Notes under the pieces: generated by a model
The model's input: only the letters and a program-made list of their open reading frames with translations
Told to the model about the DNA's origin: nothing
Databases searched by the model: none
In this document: in pieces, positions 36,201 to 47,145 of the stretch
Layout of the letters: every line of letters begins with the position of its first letter
Position numbering within the stretch: the stretch's first letter is position 1
NCBI RefSeq assembly: GCF_026914185.1
Contig: NC_070568.1
Coordinates: forward strand, 3,120,001-3,184,000
Reading direction: 5' to 3'
Length of the DNA: 64,000 nt
Source of the DNA: Puccinia triticina
Lineage: Eukaryota > Basidiomycota > Pucciniomycetes > Pucciniales > Pucciniaceae
Made by a program: the position numbers and the translations under genes

Positions 36201-38460
36201 CCGCCAGGCTCCCGTGCCGTACGTGCTCCCCTTTCTTCCCCCGCTTTGCACACTCTCTCTTGGCGTCTGACTGTTTTGGGTTTTTTTGGGTTTTTTTGGG
36301 GGTTTTTTTTTGGGGGACGGTGGGTAGGGAGGGTGCCGAGGGGATGGATCGGCAGCGAGTGGATCTGCAGGAACAGAATCAACTGACTCAGAATCAGCAG
36401 CAACCGCAACTGCAACAGCAGCAACTGCTGCAGCAACAACAGCAGCAACTGCAACTGCTGCAACTGCAGCAGCAGCAGCAGCAACTGCAACAGCAACAGC
36501 AGCAAGAGCAACAGCAACAGCAACAGCAGCAAGAGCAGCAACAACAACAACAGCAGCAGCAGCAAGAGCAACAACAGCCGCAGCAACAGCAGTTGTCGCA
36601 GCATCAACGGCAACAACAGCAACAACAGCATCTGCAACAGCTGGAAGAAAGACAACGACAGTATAAGCAACTCCAGCAAGTCCAGCAGATACAATCGTCG
36701 CAACGCCACCGACAAATCGAAGCTGCTCAGCAACAGCTCCAACGACAACGGCAGCAGCATGAGCAGCAGCTACGACAGCTGCAAGTGCAACAGCAAGGAC
36801 AGCAGCAAGAAAAGCCGCGACCCACTCCGGCGCCGGCCGCAGCCAAACAGCAGTACGCACTGCTGGACCGTCAGTACGTGCCCAACAACCAGCAACGGGC
36901 GGCGGGCCAACAAGCCGGAGTCGGTTCTTTTGGACAACGGCCACAGCAGGCTCAGACTCCCCAGCACTCGCCCCTCCAGGTGCACATTCCCTTGCAGCAA
37001 CCAGGACCGCCCGGCCAGCATCAGACGACAGCCCAACAGTTCGACCTCCGCCAGGGGCTGCACTACTCGCCTCGCTCGAATCACGTCCAGAACAGCCCGT
37101 CTGCCGGCCAACTCACCTCGCCCCGTCTCCCGCTTGGCACGCCCAAACTCTCCCCTCATCCCCACCCAGGATCATCGTATCCTGCAGGCGTCAATGGGGC
37201 CGTCAATGGTAAAGAGCCCAGTCAGTTCGAGTCCCGCGCGGGCTCGCAAGTCCTGAACAGCAGTCCCACCGGGCCGACCCGCGAGCCTACCCAGAGTGTC
37301 TCCAGCCCCACACTGGGCCCTCCGTATCCCCGCGGCTCGCAGCAGGCCCAGATCGGCCGGTACATGCTCGGCTCCGCGCCCGCGCCGGGGACAGACCCGA
37401 CCGTCAAGTGGCTGACCTCGCTGCTCGACTACGCCCCGCCCGGCGAGCCCGCCGAGATCCCGCTGTCGTGGATCTACGCCGAGTTCCAGAAACATTGCGC
37501 GCGCGTCGGCGCCGACGCCGGCCTCTCCATGCCCGCGCTCGCCGACAAGATCCTCGCCGCGTTCAGCAGATCTCCTTCCCTTCCCCCTGCCACCCTCGCG
37601 AACTCCAACTCGACTAATCCCGTCATCCGCGGGCTGAGGCCCAGGCCTCATCCTCCCCCGCCCTCTGCGGGCTATCCTCGGCAACAGGTAGACGGGCCCT
37701 CGGTCAGTCTTATCCCCTCGACCCCCAACGATCAATGCCTTCTTAACGTTTTCTTTTCTTGTTGCTGGGAAATAGAGTACGCCGACTATGCAGCACGAGA
37801 GTTGGCCCCGGATCCGCAACGAGTCCGTGCTCTCGGTCAATGAGGAGCACCGCAGCTTGAGGGAGACCCTGCGACACGAGATATACCAGGAATTCGCGAC
37901 CTCGTACCACCAGTCGCTCGAGCACCAGCTGGAGCGACAACAGAAGGAGATCGAGATCATGAAGGCCGACCTGTAAGCTCGTCTCTCCCACCCGCACACC
38001 AGAACCATGGCGATGCTGACGGATGTCTGGCTGGTGTGGCTGCAGCCAATGGATCAAGGGGTTCCTGGTCAGCCAGTCGAAGACCCAGAAGCAGACGGCC
38101 TCCGCCGAGCACCAGCTCCTGACCACCGTCCAACAGCAAGTGCAGAGCCAGGCCTCGCTGCTCCAGCAAGCCCTCCAGGCCCCCACCGCCCCTGTCTCCG
38201 GCCCCGGCAAACACCCCTCCGCACAGGGCTTGTCGGCCGATGGCTACGCCAGACAGCAGCAGCAGTTCAAGACCCACCAGCACCACCAGCAGCAGCTCCA
38301 GCTCCACCACCAACGCCTCCACACCCAGCAGCACCTCCACAGCCCCCAGCTCGCCACCCCACACCATCCCTCCCCCGACACCCTCAAACAAAATCACCAC
38401 CAGCAGCAGCACTCCCTCGCCCCCGACCGGCCCTCCTCGTTCGCCCACTTCCCCCACTAA
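33291..38460 (+). CDS. Bromodomain-BAH-polyQ-RFX-like chromatin remodelling protein (RSC/PBAF type), 12 exons
   Basis: Exons are 33291-33404, 33510-33611, 33665-33793, 33846-34401, 34459-35248, 35313-35450, 35512-35555, 35616-35969, 36035-36218, 36328-37687, 37776-37972 and 38046-38460; all phases fit, giving 1460 residues. A bromodomain spans about residues 45-130 (EPRSLEAVR, SGKYGSAKAFYIDLKSVY, GIWKAAKTM), but the usual acetyl-lysine-binding Asn is not evident. A BAH domain spans about 530-650 (VRVGSWVRIFD, KPVVGQVFAI, RFLRAADV, HVCRYGYNPILHQLTRL). A Gln-rich region spans about 820-960. An RFX-like DNA-binding segment lies near 1160-1240 (WLTSLLDYAP, SWIYAEFQKHCARVG, VIRGLRPR), followed by a coiled coil (HEIYQEFATSYHQSLEHQLE) and a Gln/His-rich tail. 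In yeast, BAH-bromodomain proteins (Rsc1/Rsc2) and the RFX protein (Rsc9) are separate RSC subunits. Donors are often GTCCGT or GTCTGT. GC content is far above the flanks. Two adjacent genes remain possible but need no stop or start. Confidence 0.8.
36363..36830 (+). repeat. CAG/CAA polyglutamine-coding tract
   Basis: About 450 bp of CAG and CAA codons with scattered Leu, Glu, His and Arg codons inside exon 10 of the bromodomain-BAH gene. The mixed codons argue for a protein-level tract and not a fresh microsatellite expansion. Confidence 0.9.
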
Positions 38461-38884
38461 CACCCCCCCTCTTCTTCCTTATTGCCCCAGCACTAGCTCT
38501 CGCTTTTTATGTATCCTTCGGCGCTTCTTTTGTTATGCTTTTCCAGGCCGCCGCTGCCTGCCCCCTTCTTCGCACATGCTTGTATACCCTAGCTCGCAGC
38601 TTACCCCTACCCCAGCGCTCTCTTCGTCCGCTTCTTCTCTCTGCTTGGCTCGGCTATTTAGAGTCTCCCCGCGTCGGAGACGTTTTCTTTGCCGGCTGAT
38701 GCGTGCTTCGGGGGCGGTGTCGCGGCGCGCCGCGTTGGTGCTGCGGGAGCCCCGGCTGCCGGGCGCGGAGTGTGCAGCCGGAGGAGAGCCACTGGCCTGC
38801 GGGCCTGGCGCTTCTGGACGGGGCGAGCTTCGCAACTTCCCTCTGCTGCCGGGCGGGTGGTCTCGCGAAGCGAGCCTCCCATCG

Positions 38885-38923
38885 AACTTAGCTAAGTCCC
38901 TCGATCGGAGGCGCGCGAGCGCT

Positions 38924-38956
<33 letters not shown>

Positions 38957-39500
38957 GCCCTACCTTGCAAATGAGTAGGCAGCAGATGTCTGTTTTCAGC
39001 CTTTTTTGCTTGTCCCTCCGTTGAGGCTACGCAAGGACAGCTGGGGCCAAGTCAGCTGCTTCAAGAAATAGCCAAGAAGCATGGCTCTCTGCTGGTATCT
39101 TTCTTTTACCTGTAACACATGAGCTTGATTTTTAAAAAAATAAATAAGAGCTGCTAGGTTTTGACAGGTGTCAAAAGTATGGCTTTGACCAAGGCCTGTT
39201 TGAACAATGCCCTCCCAAAACCCATGAACTCCTTTTTGTTTCATTTGGGATTCAAGAGTGTTTTTGGAGGGATCCGACCTCAGGAAGGTGGAAAGTGAAA
39301 GGGCAGATGTAGGCAGAAAAATCTGTCTGCTCAGATTTTTGATGGCTTTTACTTGAGTCAAGATATCAAGAGTTGAAGATTTTGAAAATTTTCCCCAGCC
39401 AAATGGGATTTCTGCTGCTTACTGTTTTACAAGGTAGGGCGTAAGTCCCTCCTTCGGAGGGTCGCCTTGCGCGCCTCCAATTGAGGGACTTAGCTAAGTT
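38885..39500. mobile_element. TIR element with hairpin termini (copy 1)
   Basis: About 616 bp, bounded by inverted AACTTAGCTAAGTCC ends. Each end continues into a GC-rich hairpin (CGAAGCGACCCTCCGAAGGA type) and then a CCTACCTTGCAA segment and a GGCAGCA segment. The interior (GTTTTGACAGG, AGGGCAGATGTAGGC, CCAAATGGGATTTCTGCTGC) matches the interior of the element at 47146-47914, which shows they are one family. No coding frame. It lies ~425 bp after the stop of the bromodomain-BAH gene. Confidence 0.75.
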
Positions 39501-40740
39501 TGGCCTCCCATAGCCCTGGGCAGCTGCGCGCTATTGCCCCCTTTTTGCGGGGCCTGCAAGAGTCTGGGTTTGGCTGGGAGGGAATGTTGAAGACCTGCAA
39601 TTCCTTGCCCTCAATGATTTATTTAGGGTAAACTGGCTCAGGTTGGAGGCCTGCTTTCTGCCATCCAACCTATTTAAGCTGAGGTGGTTCATTGCCACCC
39701 ACAGAAATTCTGCCAATATCCACTGACAGCTGGGTGTACTAGTGTTGACTGGACCGCTGCACTTGGCAGCTTGTGTGCACAATTTGTGGGTGGCTGGTCA
39801 GCTTGGTCTCAGAGGATAAGTGGCATTCTTGCCTAGCTCAACAAAGCCACTCAAACGGAGGTCCAGGAGACCTGCGCGGAGAGGCTGACTCGCTATCCCT
39901 CAACTTTGGCAGGAGCAGAAGGGATATTCAGTGCAAAAAATAAAAATACAGCCCTATGAATTGCAATAAAAACAATAAAAGAAAAATGAATAGACAGTCT
40001 TGTAGCCTTGATAAATGCGCAAAGTTTGACACCTGTTCCAGCCTCTCAGTCCAAAGACTGCAATCCCTAGTGGCAAAAGTGTCCAGGAATATAGGTCAAG
40101 GTAGCAAACCAAAATTCCAAACCATGTCTTAAGTTTGGAGGATCCATGTGTGGATCCGCATTTGGCCAAAGGGCAGCACAGTGGTGATCTTAGCTGATGT
40201 ACATACAATGTGTAAATTTACATACAACCTAGAAAGCATGCAGATTTGTTGGTCCACAGGATCTACAAGCAACACAGCCTTGTGAATCCTTGTGCAGATC
40301 TATTTCTTGACAAGTCATTTTTCAAAAATGTGTTAAAAATACATTGAGGGTGATGCAAGAATGCCGAGGAGACAGAATTGTTGGGGAGATGACAAAGGGT
40401 CAGAAAGCTGTGGCTCAGACCTTTGGAGTAGACATGGCCAAACAGGTCTGGGTGCCCGCAACGGGTGCAGGTACTTGCTACAAAGTTCTCCAGGTTTGGA
40501 CACCCGGACCTGGACACGGCACCCGCCGACAGGTACCGGTGGTACTTGAGGCAGGTACCGCCACTGCATTTTGCAAGTGGCCTATTGAGTGGGGTATGTA
40601 CGCACCCCTCTTGATGGCCGATCATCAAGCGGAGTACACACCCCGCTCAGTGGCCAGCCATCGTGATCACCCCGTTTGATGCCCAATCATTGCGTGGGAT
40701 GTGGGGGTATGTACTCCGCTCAACAATGGCCGGTCATCAA
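39501..40740. other. Intergenic; repeat fragments
   Basis: No gene. A GGTACC-type repeat occurs at 40450-40570 and a palindromic satellite fragment at 40580-40740. Confidence 0.4.
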
Positions 40741-40959
40741 CACCAGGGAAAAAAAATAGTCACTTGATGGCAAGTGACATGATGCAGCTTTGGTTTCTGC
40801 TCCAGAGCTACTCCAGCGCTGCTCCAAGTCTGCTCCACCAGCACTTGTAGAGCTTGCAGGACTGCACCAGAGCACTCAATGTGGCACAGTCAGCTGATCC
40901 TAATTTTTTCCCAGGAACAGCTGATGCTCATCATAAGCTGAGCAGTAAGCATTGACTGA

Positions 40960-41790
40960 GCCTGGGCCAAAGCTGAGCATTGGCTGAGCCTGGGCCACAG
41001 CTGAGCATTGGATATTCCAAGCCTGAAACAAATCCAAGTGTCAGCTGGACCAAGAATATTCCAAATCTGAGCATCAGCTTAGCCAACAATGGTCCAAAGC
41101 TGAGCATCATCTTGGAAAAGGCTTGTGCAGAGCTTAGGATCAGCTGGGACAATACTGTTCCAAAGACTAACACCAGCTGGGCCAAAGATTTTCAAAAGCT
41201 GATCATTGGCTGAGCCAATGCTGGTACAAAGCTGAGCATTGGCTGAGCCAGGGCTGTTCCAAAGCTGAGTATCAGATTTTTTGAGACTATTCAAAAGATT
41301 AATATCACCTGAGCCAAGACTGTTCCACAGCTGAGCATCAGCTGAGCCAAGGCTGGTCCACAGCTGAGCATCAGCTGAGCCAAGGCTGGTCCACAGGTGA
41401 GCATCAGCTGAGCCAAGGCTGGTCCACAGCTGAGCATTGTCTTAGCCAAGGTTGGTCCACAGCTGAGCATCAGCTGAGCCAAGGCTGGTCCATAGATGAG
41501 CATAAGCTGTTACAGGAGTGGTCAGACTCAGAATCTGAGCATTGGCTGGGCCAAGATTTATCCAAAGCTGAAAATCAGCTGAGGCAATACTGGTCCAAAG
41601 CTGAGCATTGGCTGGGCCAATGATATTCCTAATCTGAGTCTAAGCTGAGCCATGACTGCAATAAAGCTGAAAATAAGCTGGGACAGGACTGTTTCTGATC
41701 TGGGCAACAAAGCTGAGCATGAGCTGGGCACCAAAGCTGAGCATAAGCTGGGAGCTAAAGCTGAGTATCAGCTGACCAGAAATGGGGATC
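40960..41790. repeat. 33-bp minisatellite inside the CACTA-like element
   Basis: Units of the form CTGAGCATCAGCTGAGCCAA followed by GGCTGGTCCACAG repeat, nearly perfect at 41300-41500 and degenerate on both sides. The repeat is open in one minus frame, giving LMLSCGPALAQ units, but there is no start, domain or promoter to suggest a gene. Confidence 0.82.
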
Positions 41791-41841
41791 AGTGGTGCCC
41801 AGCAAAAACTGAGGATCTCCTGTGGAAATTCTTTAACTGGT

Positions 41842-41922
41842 TAGATGGTGGGTAGATGGTGGGTAGATGATGGGTAGATGGTGGGTAGATGATGGGTAGA
41901 TGGTGGGTAGATGGTGGGTAGC
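41842..41922. repeat. 11-bp GATGGTGGGTA microsatellite
   Basis: About seven tandem copies of (GATGGTGGGTA), some reading GATGATGGGTA. Confidence 0.9.
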
Positions 41923-41984
41923 CTGCTGGAGCTGGCATGATGTCACTTGTCATCAAGTGGCTATTTTTTTTTCCTGGTGCAAGG

Positions 41985-42500
41985 GTGTGTGCCCCTCTTG
42001 ATGACCGTTCATCAAGGGTGTGTACCCCTCTCGATGACCGTTCATCAAGCGGGGTGTGTACTCGGCAACTGGTCAATGGTCATCAAGTGCGCATCCCACT
42101 TGATGGCTGGTCATTGAGGGCACCGGCCATCAAGTGAGACATGTATCCCGCTTGATGTCCTGTCATCATTAAGCAGGGTGTGTACTCCGCTTGATGTCCG
42201 GTCATCAAGCGGGGTGTGTACTCTGCTTGATGTCCGGTCATCAAGCGGGGTGTGTACCCCACTTGATGGCCGGCCATGAGTGGGATGATGTTGATGGCCG
42301 GCCATCAAGCTCACTTGGAGTGCACAACAACGGGTACCTGTTTGGTACCCGGGTACCCGGAGATTTTTCAGCCCAAATTGTATACCCGGACCCGTACCCG
42401 GCACCTGCAGACGGGTACTCAAAGGGCAGTGGCAGGTACCCGCCAACGGGTGCCAGGTACCGTCAAACAGGTACCCACTGGCGATCTCTACTTTGGAGGT
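41985..42500. repeat. Palindromic GGTCATCAAGC satellite plus GGTACC block
   Basis: Positions 41985-42310 hold about ten (T)GATG.CCGGTCATCAAGCGGGG units related to the 22.3-23.35 kb satellite. Positions 42320-42500 are a GGTACCCGGGTACC-rich block of the second dispersed family. Confidence 0.7.
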
Positions 42501-42576
42501 GCTGGGGGCGGAGCTATTAAAAAGTTAAAAAACCTTACAGCCATTTGGTACCTTCTGCTCCCCTATGAAATTGGGG

Positions 42577-42665
42577 ATAACATGCAAGTCCCTCCCTACA
42601 GGAGGGGCTGCTTCGCGGCCAGCCACAGCAAGCCTCCCACCAGGGGGACTTGTTTTAAGTTAGAT
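42577..42665. repeat. Hairpin-ended repeat, inverted copy of 25676-25770
   Basis: Starts GCAAGTCCCTCCC and ends GGGGGACTTGTTTTAAGTTAG. It shares the GCTTCGCGGCCAGCCACAGC core with the 25.7 kb copy. A possible partner end (GAGGGACTTGGCTAAG) lies at 42787. Confidence 0.6.
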
Positions 42666-43017
42666 TATTTCTGTGTCAATGTGTGTGTGTGTGTGCAGGG
42701 GGGGGGGGGGGGTACAGTGTATAAACACCTCCTGAAAGAGGCTTGCTTTGTGAGTTCAGCCTACCCCCTGGGGGCCCAAAGTCTTGAGGGACTTGGCTAA
42801 GTTTGGGCACGTGGGGCACCAAAACACTGTCCACTACAACCTCCATGCCACTCTGTGAGTGGATTAGAGATGGCATTTGGCACCCAGGTACCACCTGTTA
42901 TTTTCACTCAGATGAGCACCTGGTACCACACCCGGCACTGCCTGGCGGGTGCCAGCTGCTGCAGGCGGTACTTGAGGCGGGTACCAGCGGTACCCACAGC
43001 CCTAATAATCACCCCTA

Positions 43018-43495
43018 TCACTTTGATTTGAAAATGGAGGGTGTGCCCTCAATATTAATGTTGGCGCTGCCAAGGCCGCCAAACTTAGCAATAGAGATCT
43101 GATAATGATCAGAGCAGTTGTTGGAAGAAGGTTTGGGGAGAGGGAGGATATGAATGGGCATGGCAGTGTAAAGTTTGAAAGAGTATGAGTGTTGGTAGTC
43201 CGGGATTGGACAAGCAGGTGGTGCTGCAGAATCTTCCTCCTGGGTTGCCACCAACGCACACTCCAGTTCTACAAAGAGGTAGAGCGCTTTGAGAGGGGTT
43301 TCTGGTGCAAACTTGCGGATCACCCTCTGTATATTGCCCAGTTGGAAGCCAATTGTTAGCCCACCACCAGTGGAAGGAGGCTCACTAGAGGGCATCTTCT
43401 CCCAACAGGCCCCAGTAATGCCACCACCGTTTCTGCTTGGCCTCTTCAAGCCGCTCTTGGCAGGCTTTCTCTTGGGCAAGTTGCCTCTGGTGAGG
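43018..43495 (-). pseudogene. UBX-domain protein gene fragment with a frameshift
   Basis: On the minus strand a coiled-coil-like stretch RQLAQEKACQERLEEAKQKR (from about 43495) continues to WWHYWGLLGED and then meets a stop. In the adjacent frame the homology resumes as SSEPPSTGGGLTIGFQLG, RVIRKFAPETPLKALYLFVE, SYSFKLYTAMP and IAKFGGLGSANINIEG. That order (charged coil, EPP linker, then a ubiquitin-like UBX fold) matches FAF2/Ubx2-type adaptors, which bind Cdc48/p97 in ER-associated degradation. A one-base shift near 43395 separates the halves. This is a pseudogene or a sequence error; upstream UBA/UAS parts were not found. The acceptor-like CCCCTCACCAG before the coil suggests it was an internal exon. 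Confidence 0.6.
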
Positions 43496-43669
43496 GGATG
43501 AGTCAGACTTTGTACTGGAAAACTTGTGTTGCTTGGGGGTGGATCCCATGGTTGGGGAATGGGTGAGTCAGGCGGTGATTGGAAGTGGTCGGAGGGTAGT
43601 AATTGCATATAAGTGATTGAATAAGGTGAAAAATCCCCCACTCAAGGACCCCTAGCTCTCCGGGTATAA

Positions 43670-43810
43670 GGCGGGTACTGCTGCAGGTACCCAGGTAACC
43701 ACTGGTTTTGGAGATAAAACAGACACCAGACACCGCACCTGGCACTGCCTGGCGGGTGTCTGGCTGATGCAAGTGGTACCCGCCCGCGGGTGTCAGGTAC
43801 CAAAGTGACA
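43670..43810. repeat. GGTACC dispersed repeat
   Basis: GGCGGGTACTGC, CAGGTACCCAGGTAAC and CGCGGGTGTCAGGTACC words; another member of the family at 29.8, 40.5 and 42.3 kb. Confidence 0.55.
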
Positions 43811-43924
43811 TCTTTAGAGTGGATGCCGGAAAGAGCAGATGGCCTACCTCTCTGATGACTCAGGAATTTCCTCCCAGAATTTCAGAAACCTAGACTGCTT
43901 GAGGAGTGGGCTTTAAGGTGCTAA

Positions 43925-45590
43925 GAGCATCTCCACTGCGGGCCCTAAATTGGGGGACTAAACCAAATTTAGCTACCCAAACCCAATTTAGTCCCTCCAC
44001 ACAAGGCCCTAAAGGAGGTCCTAAACTGGGAAAACCCCATCCGGGCCCTATACCAGTCCCAAATCTGGGACAGCATAGCTCCCCACATAGTCCCTCTGGC
44101 TCACATTTCACACAGCCAGAGGCCTGTGATACTCTACTTCTTTACCGCACACAACCCCCAACCCCACCTCCATGAATAGGCAAACCCATTGAATACAACC
44201 CTACATAATCCCAATGGCCGGGACTGACTGGCCATTGGGATCACTACAAATAAATTATAATTGAAAACCTTGCTACCTACCCTCAATAGCTCATACTCAT
44301 ACATACCAGCCATCAAAATGAATATATATTGATGGCTGGTCAGTGCTAGAGGAAAAATTATTGTTGGCTGGTCAGTGCCGGCAATTGAGAGGACAAAATA
44401 TTGATGGCCAGTCAGTGCCGGCCATCAAGAGGACAAAATATTGATGGCCGATCAGTGTTGGCCATCAATAGGACTATGTATCAACGCATCCCAATGGCCA
44501 TTCAGTAACGGCCATCAAGAGGAATGTGTATGAACATCTGGGATGTTTCCTCCCCTCAACAACTGAATTGAGATGGACAGCTACACATCAATGGCCTTTT
44601 GTACTGGCCATCAAAATTAAAATATATTGAATCAATGGCTGGACAGTACCGCACACCAAGACAACTACAAATCAATGGCTGGTCAGTACTGTGCCATTGA
44701 GAGGACAACATATGGTGTTGCAAGCCCGTCTGGGCACATACCCAACTCCCGCTTGGCCAAGTACCTCCGGGGGTTGGGGATGTGCCCAGCAGGCTTGATT
44801 GGGCAGGTTATGCGGGGGGCAGAGCTTGGCACACAGCCAAGTCTCACTTGGCCAAGATCAAGCTCTTGGCTGATGTGTGATCTGTGACTTGGCATGCAAC
44901 ACACCGGTCAACACTGGTCATCAGACGCCGGCCCTCCTCTCTGCCTCAAAAGGCAAGAACAAAGTACCCTCAAGGAGGGGAAACGTTCTTGCTTCTCAAC
45001 ATTGCACATCGGACAACAACAAGGGAGCTTTTCCTTCTTGATCGCCGGTCTGTAGGCTGGTCATCGGGGAGGAAAGACTCCCTTTGCGGTGGGTGATACT
45101 TGTATTGATCATCAAGAAGGGAGTCTTCCCTTCTCGATGACTGGTTTGTAGAGTGACCATCAAGGAGGGAAACTTCTCTCCTTGATGGCCGGCACAGCGT
45201 TTGGCATGCGTGGCACCCTTGCTTGAAATTGGCCCAGGGGGGCTTTGTGCCAAACCCCGCCCACTTTGCAATATGCCAAGCGGGGGTTGGGAGTGTGCCA
45301 GGCGGGCTTGAGGATTGGCCAAGCAGGCTTTAGGGTTGGCCACGTGTGCTTGGCTTTTTTTTGGCCAAACTTTGGTGAGTGCCCAGACGGGCTTGCAACA
45401 CCATATTGATGGCCGGACCGTGCCGACCATCAGGAGGAGTGCCTATTGAGGTCTCAAGAGCTCTGAGGGGTTTTTCCTCCTCTTGACGACTGGATGGGGC
45501 AGGGGAAATTGAGGGCTAGGTTTTAAGTGTTGTGAGTACAGGTGGTGAGTGAATCACTGATGAGTAATAAAATGAGGAACAAAAATAGGG
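43925..45590. repeat. Repeat block: PIF-like end and palindromic satellite
   Basis: 43925 starts TAAGAGCATCTCCACTGCGG, the typical end of a PIF/Harbinger MITE, followed by internal AAATT.GGGGACTAAA palindromes to ~44130; the matching right end was not seen. 44320-44720 and 45050-45440 carry satellite units (TGGCCGGTCAGTGCCGGCCA type). 44760-44880 and 45230-45400 are inverted copies with the words CTTGGCCAAG and GTGCCCAG(A/C).GG. No gene. Confidence 0.55.
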
Positions 45591-46229
45591 GAGGGGGGGG
45601 GGGGGAGATCCTTATAATACAGACAAGTGTGAGGGAATTTAGCTCCAGGTCATCCCTGAGTGAGCAATTTTAGCTGGCCTGGGCTGTGCACAATTTATGC
45701 AACGAGTGCATACATGAGTGAGGCTGTGCTCAATTCATGCAATAAAACCATAAAAAAGTGGAGGTAGAAAGTGCTAGAATGCATGGAACAGTCCAGTTGA
45801 TGGGGCACAGTGCTGAATGATGTCATGAAGAAAAAAAACAAAGGAAATTTAAAATAGGCAGTGGGGATAGAATGAAGCAGGGAAAAGTGTTTGTATATTG
45901 GGGAAAGATGACAGGGGTTTGACTGGGTGCTAGTGTAGGTTGTTCAAAGGGCTAACTTCCAGTGGAGATCCAGTTACCATTGTGGGGGGCGACTAGGTGT
46001 AAATTTGGCTGCATATTCCATTTCTGAGGTCCATTTGGATGTACTGTGAGGCCTTCTCTGACTAATTATGCAAATGAGAGAAAACATTTGATTTTTCACA
46101 TTTTCAAGTACCACACCGGGGGCCTGTGAGCTGTGCTCTGCCAACCACCTCACATTGATGCAAGAGGGACAACACGGAGCAAAAGCAGGCTCAAGGAATC
46201 TTGGAGAACACGTGCACATGGCGGACCCA

Positions 46230-47105
46230 AACTTGACTAAGTCTCTCCTGAGCGCAAAGCGCCTGCCTCCAAAGGAGAGACTTACAAAACAATGCAGTTT
46301 TTTGGTGTGACAGGTACACAGACACACCTTTTTCTTGGCTGTATCTTTTCCAAAAACCATTGAAACTTCTTCATGAAAGATGTATTGTGTAGCCAGGAAG
46401 CTCAGTTCCACTCTTATTATTTTTGTATTTTTTGAGCAACTAGTTGATGAAGAAAAAAAAACAAGGAAATGGGGTTTCAGCCAAGCTATCATTGGCAAAT
46501 AGGGCAGCGTAGTGTAGCTTAATTCCGCTAAAACTAAGGGTTTTCCCCACTATCTGTTAGCAGAGTTGAGCTAGCGCTAACCTCTGGCAAACAAAAACTT
46601 AGCCCAATGCTCTGCGTTATGCCACTTTTTAACGGGGGTTTCTGCTAAAAGTGGCAAAATGTAGCGTAGTGTTAGCATAGCACCGCTAACATTCTTCTAA
46701 CACTATTGCAGCACCAGCCAAAGCTAAAAGGTGCTACGCTATTGCACAGGGGCTGTTTAGGATAGTTTAGCGTAGCAGCCCACTGTTGGTTTCAGCATTT
46801 TCCCACACAGAGGCATGCTTTTTGCGGCCATGCAAACTGGCAAAATATTGGTATTTGGATGCCATTTTTTTGGCGAAGGTGGTGAAAGTTGATCACCAAA
46901 ATCAATGAGTAGAAAGGCAAGACCAAGGCCTTTCTCATCATCTTTTCCATGCCAGCATAGCTGGTATGGTTGAAAAGTTATTGCAGAATTAAGATTTTCT
47001 CTGGCAAATCCAAAAAACTTGTCACACCAAAAAACTTCACTGTTTCATAAGTCCCTCCTTTGGAGGCGGGGCTTTGCGCCCAGGAAGGACTTAGTTACAT
47101 AAGTT
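46230..47105. mobile_element. TIR element with hairpin termini (divergent copy 2)
   Basis: The inverted arms both read ACTAAGTC..TCCTG(A/G)GCGCAAAGC..CGCCTCCAAAGGAG.GACTTA and then AGTTTTTTGGTGTGACA, giving ~85-bp TIRs. The interior (46500-46790) is rich in TAGCGCTAAC-like palindromic words. It sits 40 bp from copy 3. Confidence 0.72.
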
Positions 47106-47145
47106 CGCGGCGGGCCAAGGAAGCCCTCGTGGGAGGGCTGGCAGC

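Larger units (their letters stand above)
40741..41979. mobile_element. CACTA-like non-autonomous element carrying a minisatellite
   Basis: The ends CACCAGG and, inverted, CCTGGTG are each followed by an A- or T-run and a CACTTGATGGCAAGTGACAT-type inner palindrome. CAA lies on both flanks (40738-40740 and 41980-41982), a 3-bp target duplication as in CACTA elements. The element is 1239 bp and its interior is mostly a 33-bp tandem repeat. No transposase. Confidence 0.72.

Noticed and set aside
36092..36944. Leucine- or alanine/valine-rich minus-strand proteins
   Set aside because: Antisense translations of the CAG/CAA tract; no real gene.
36260..37843. A stand-alone glutamine-rich gene
   Set aside because: Its 5' side joins in phase to the BAH exons through a good GTACGT...GGTAG intron, and its 3' side to two further coding exons.
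40931..41503. A repetitive secreted or membrane protein (LMLSCGPALAQ repeats)
   Set aside because: A 33-bp non-coding minisatellite is open by chance because its unit length is a multiple of three.
45974..46498. A 174-residue minus-strand gene
   Set aside because: It overlaps the TIR of the element at 46230-47105 and has no recognisable domain.
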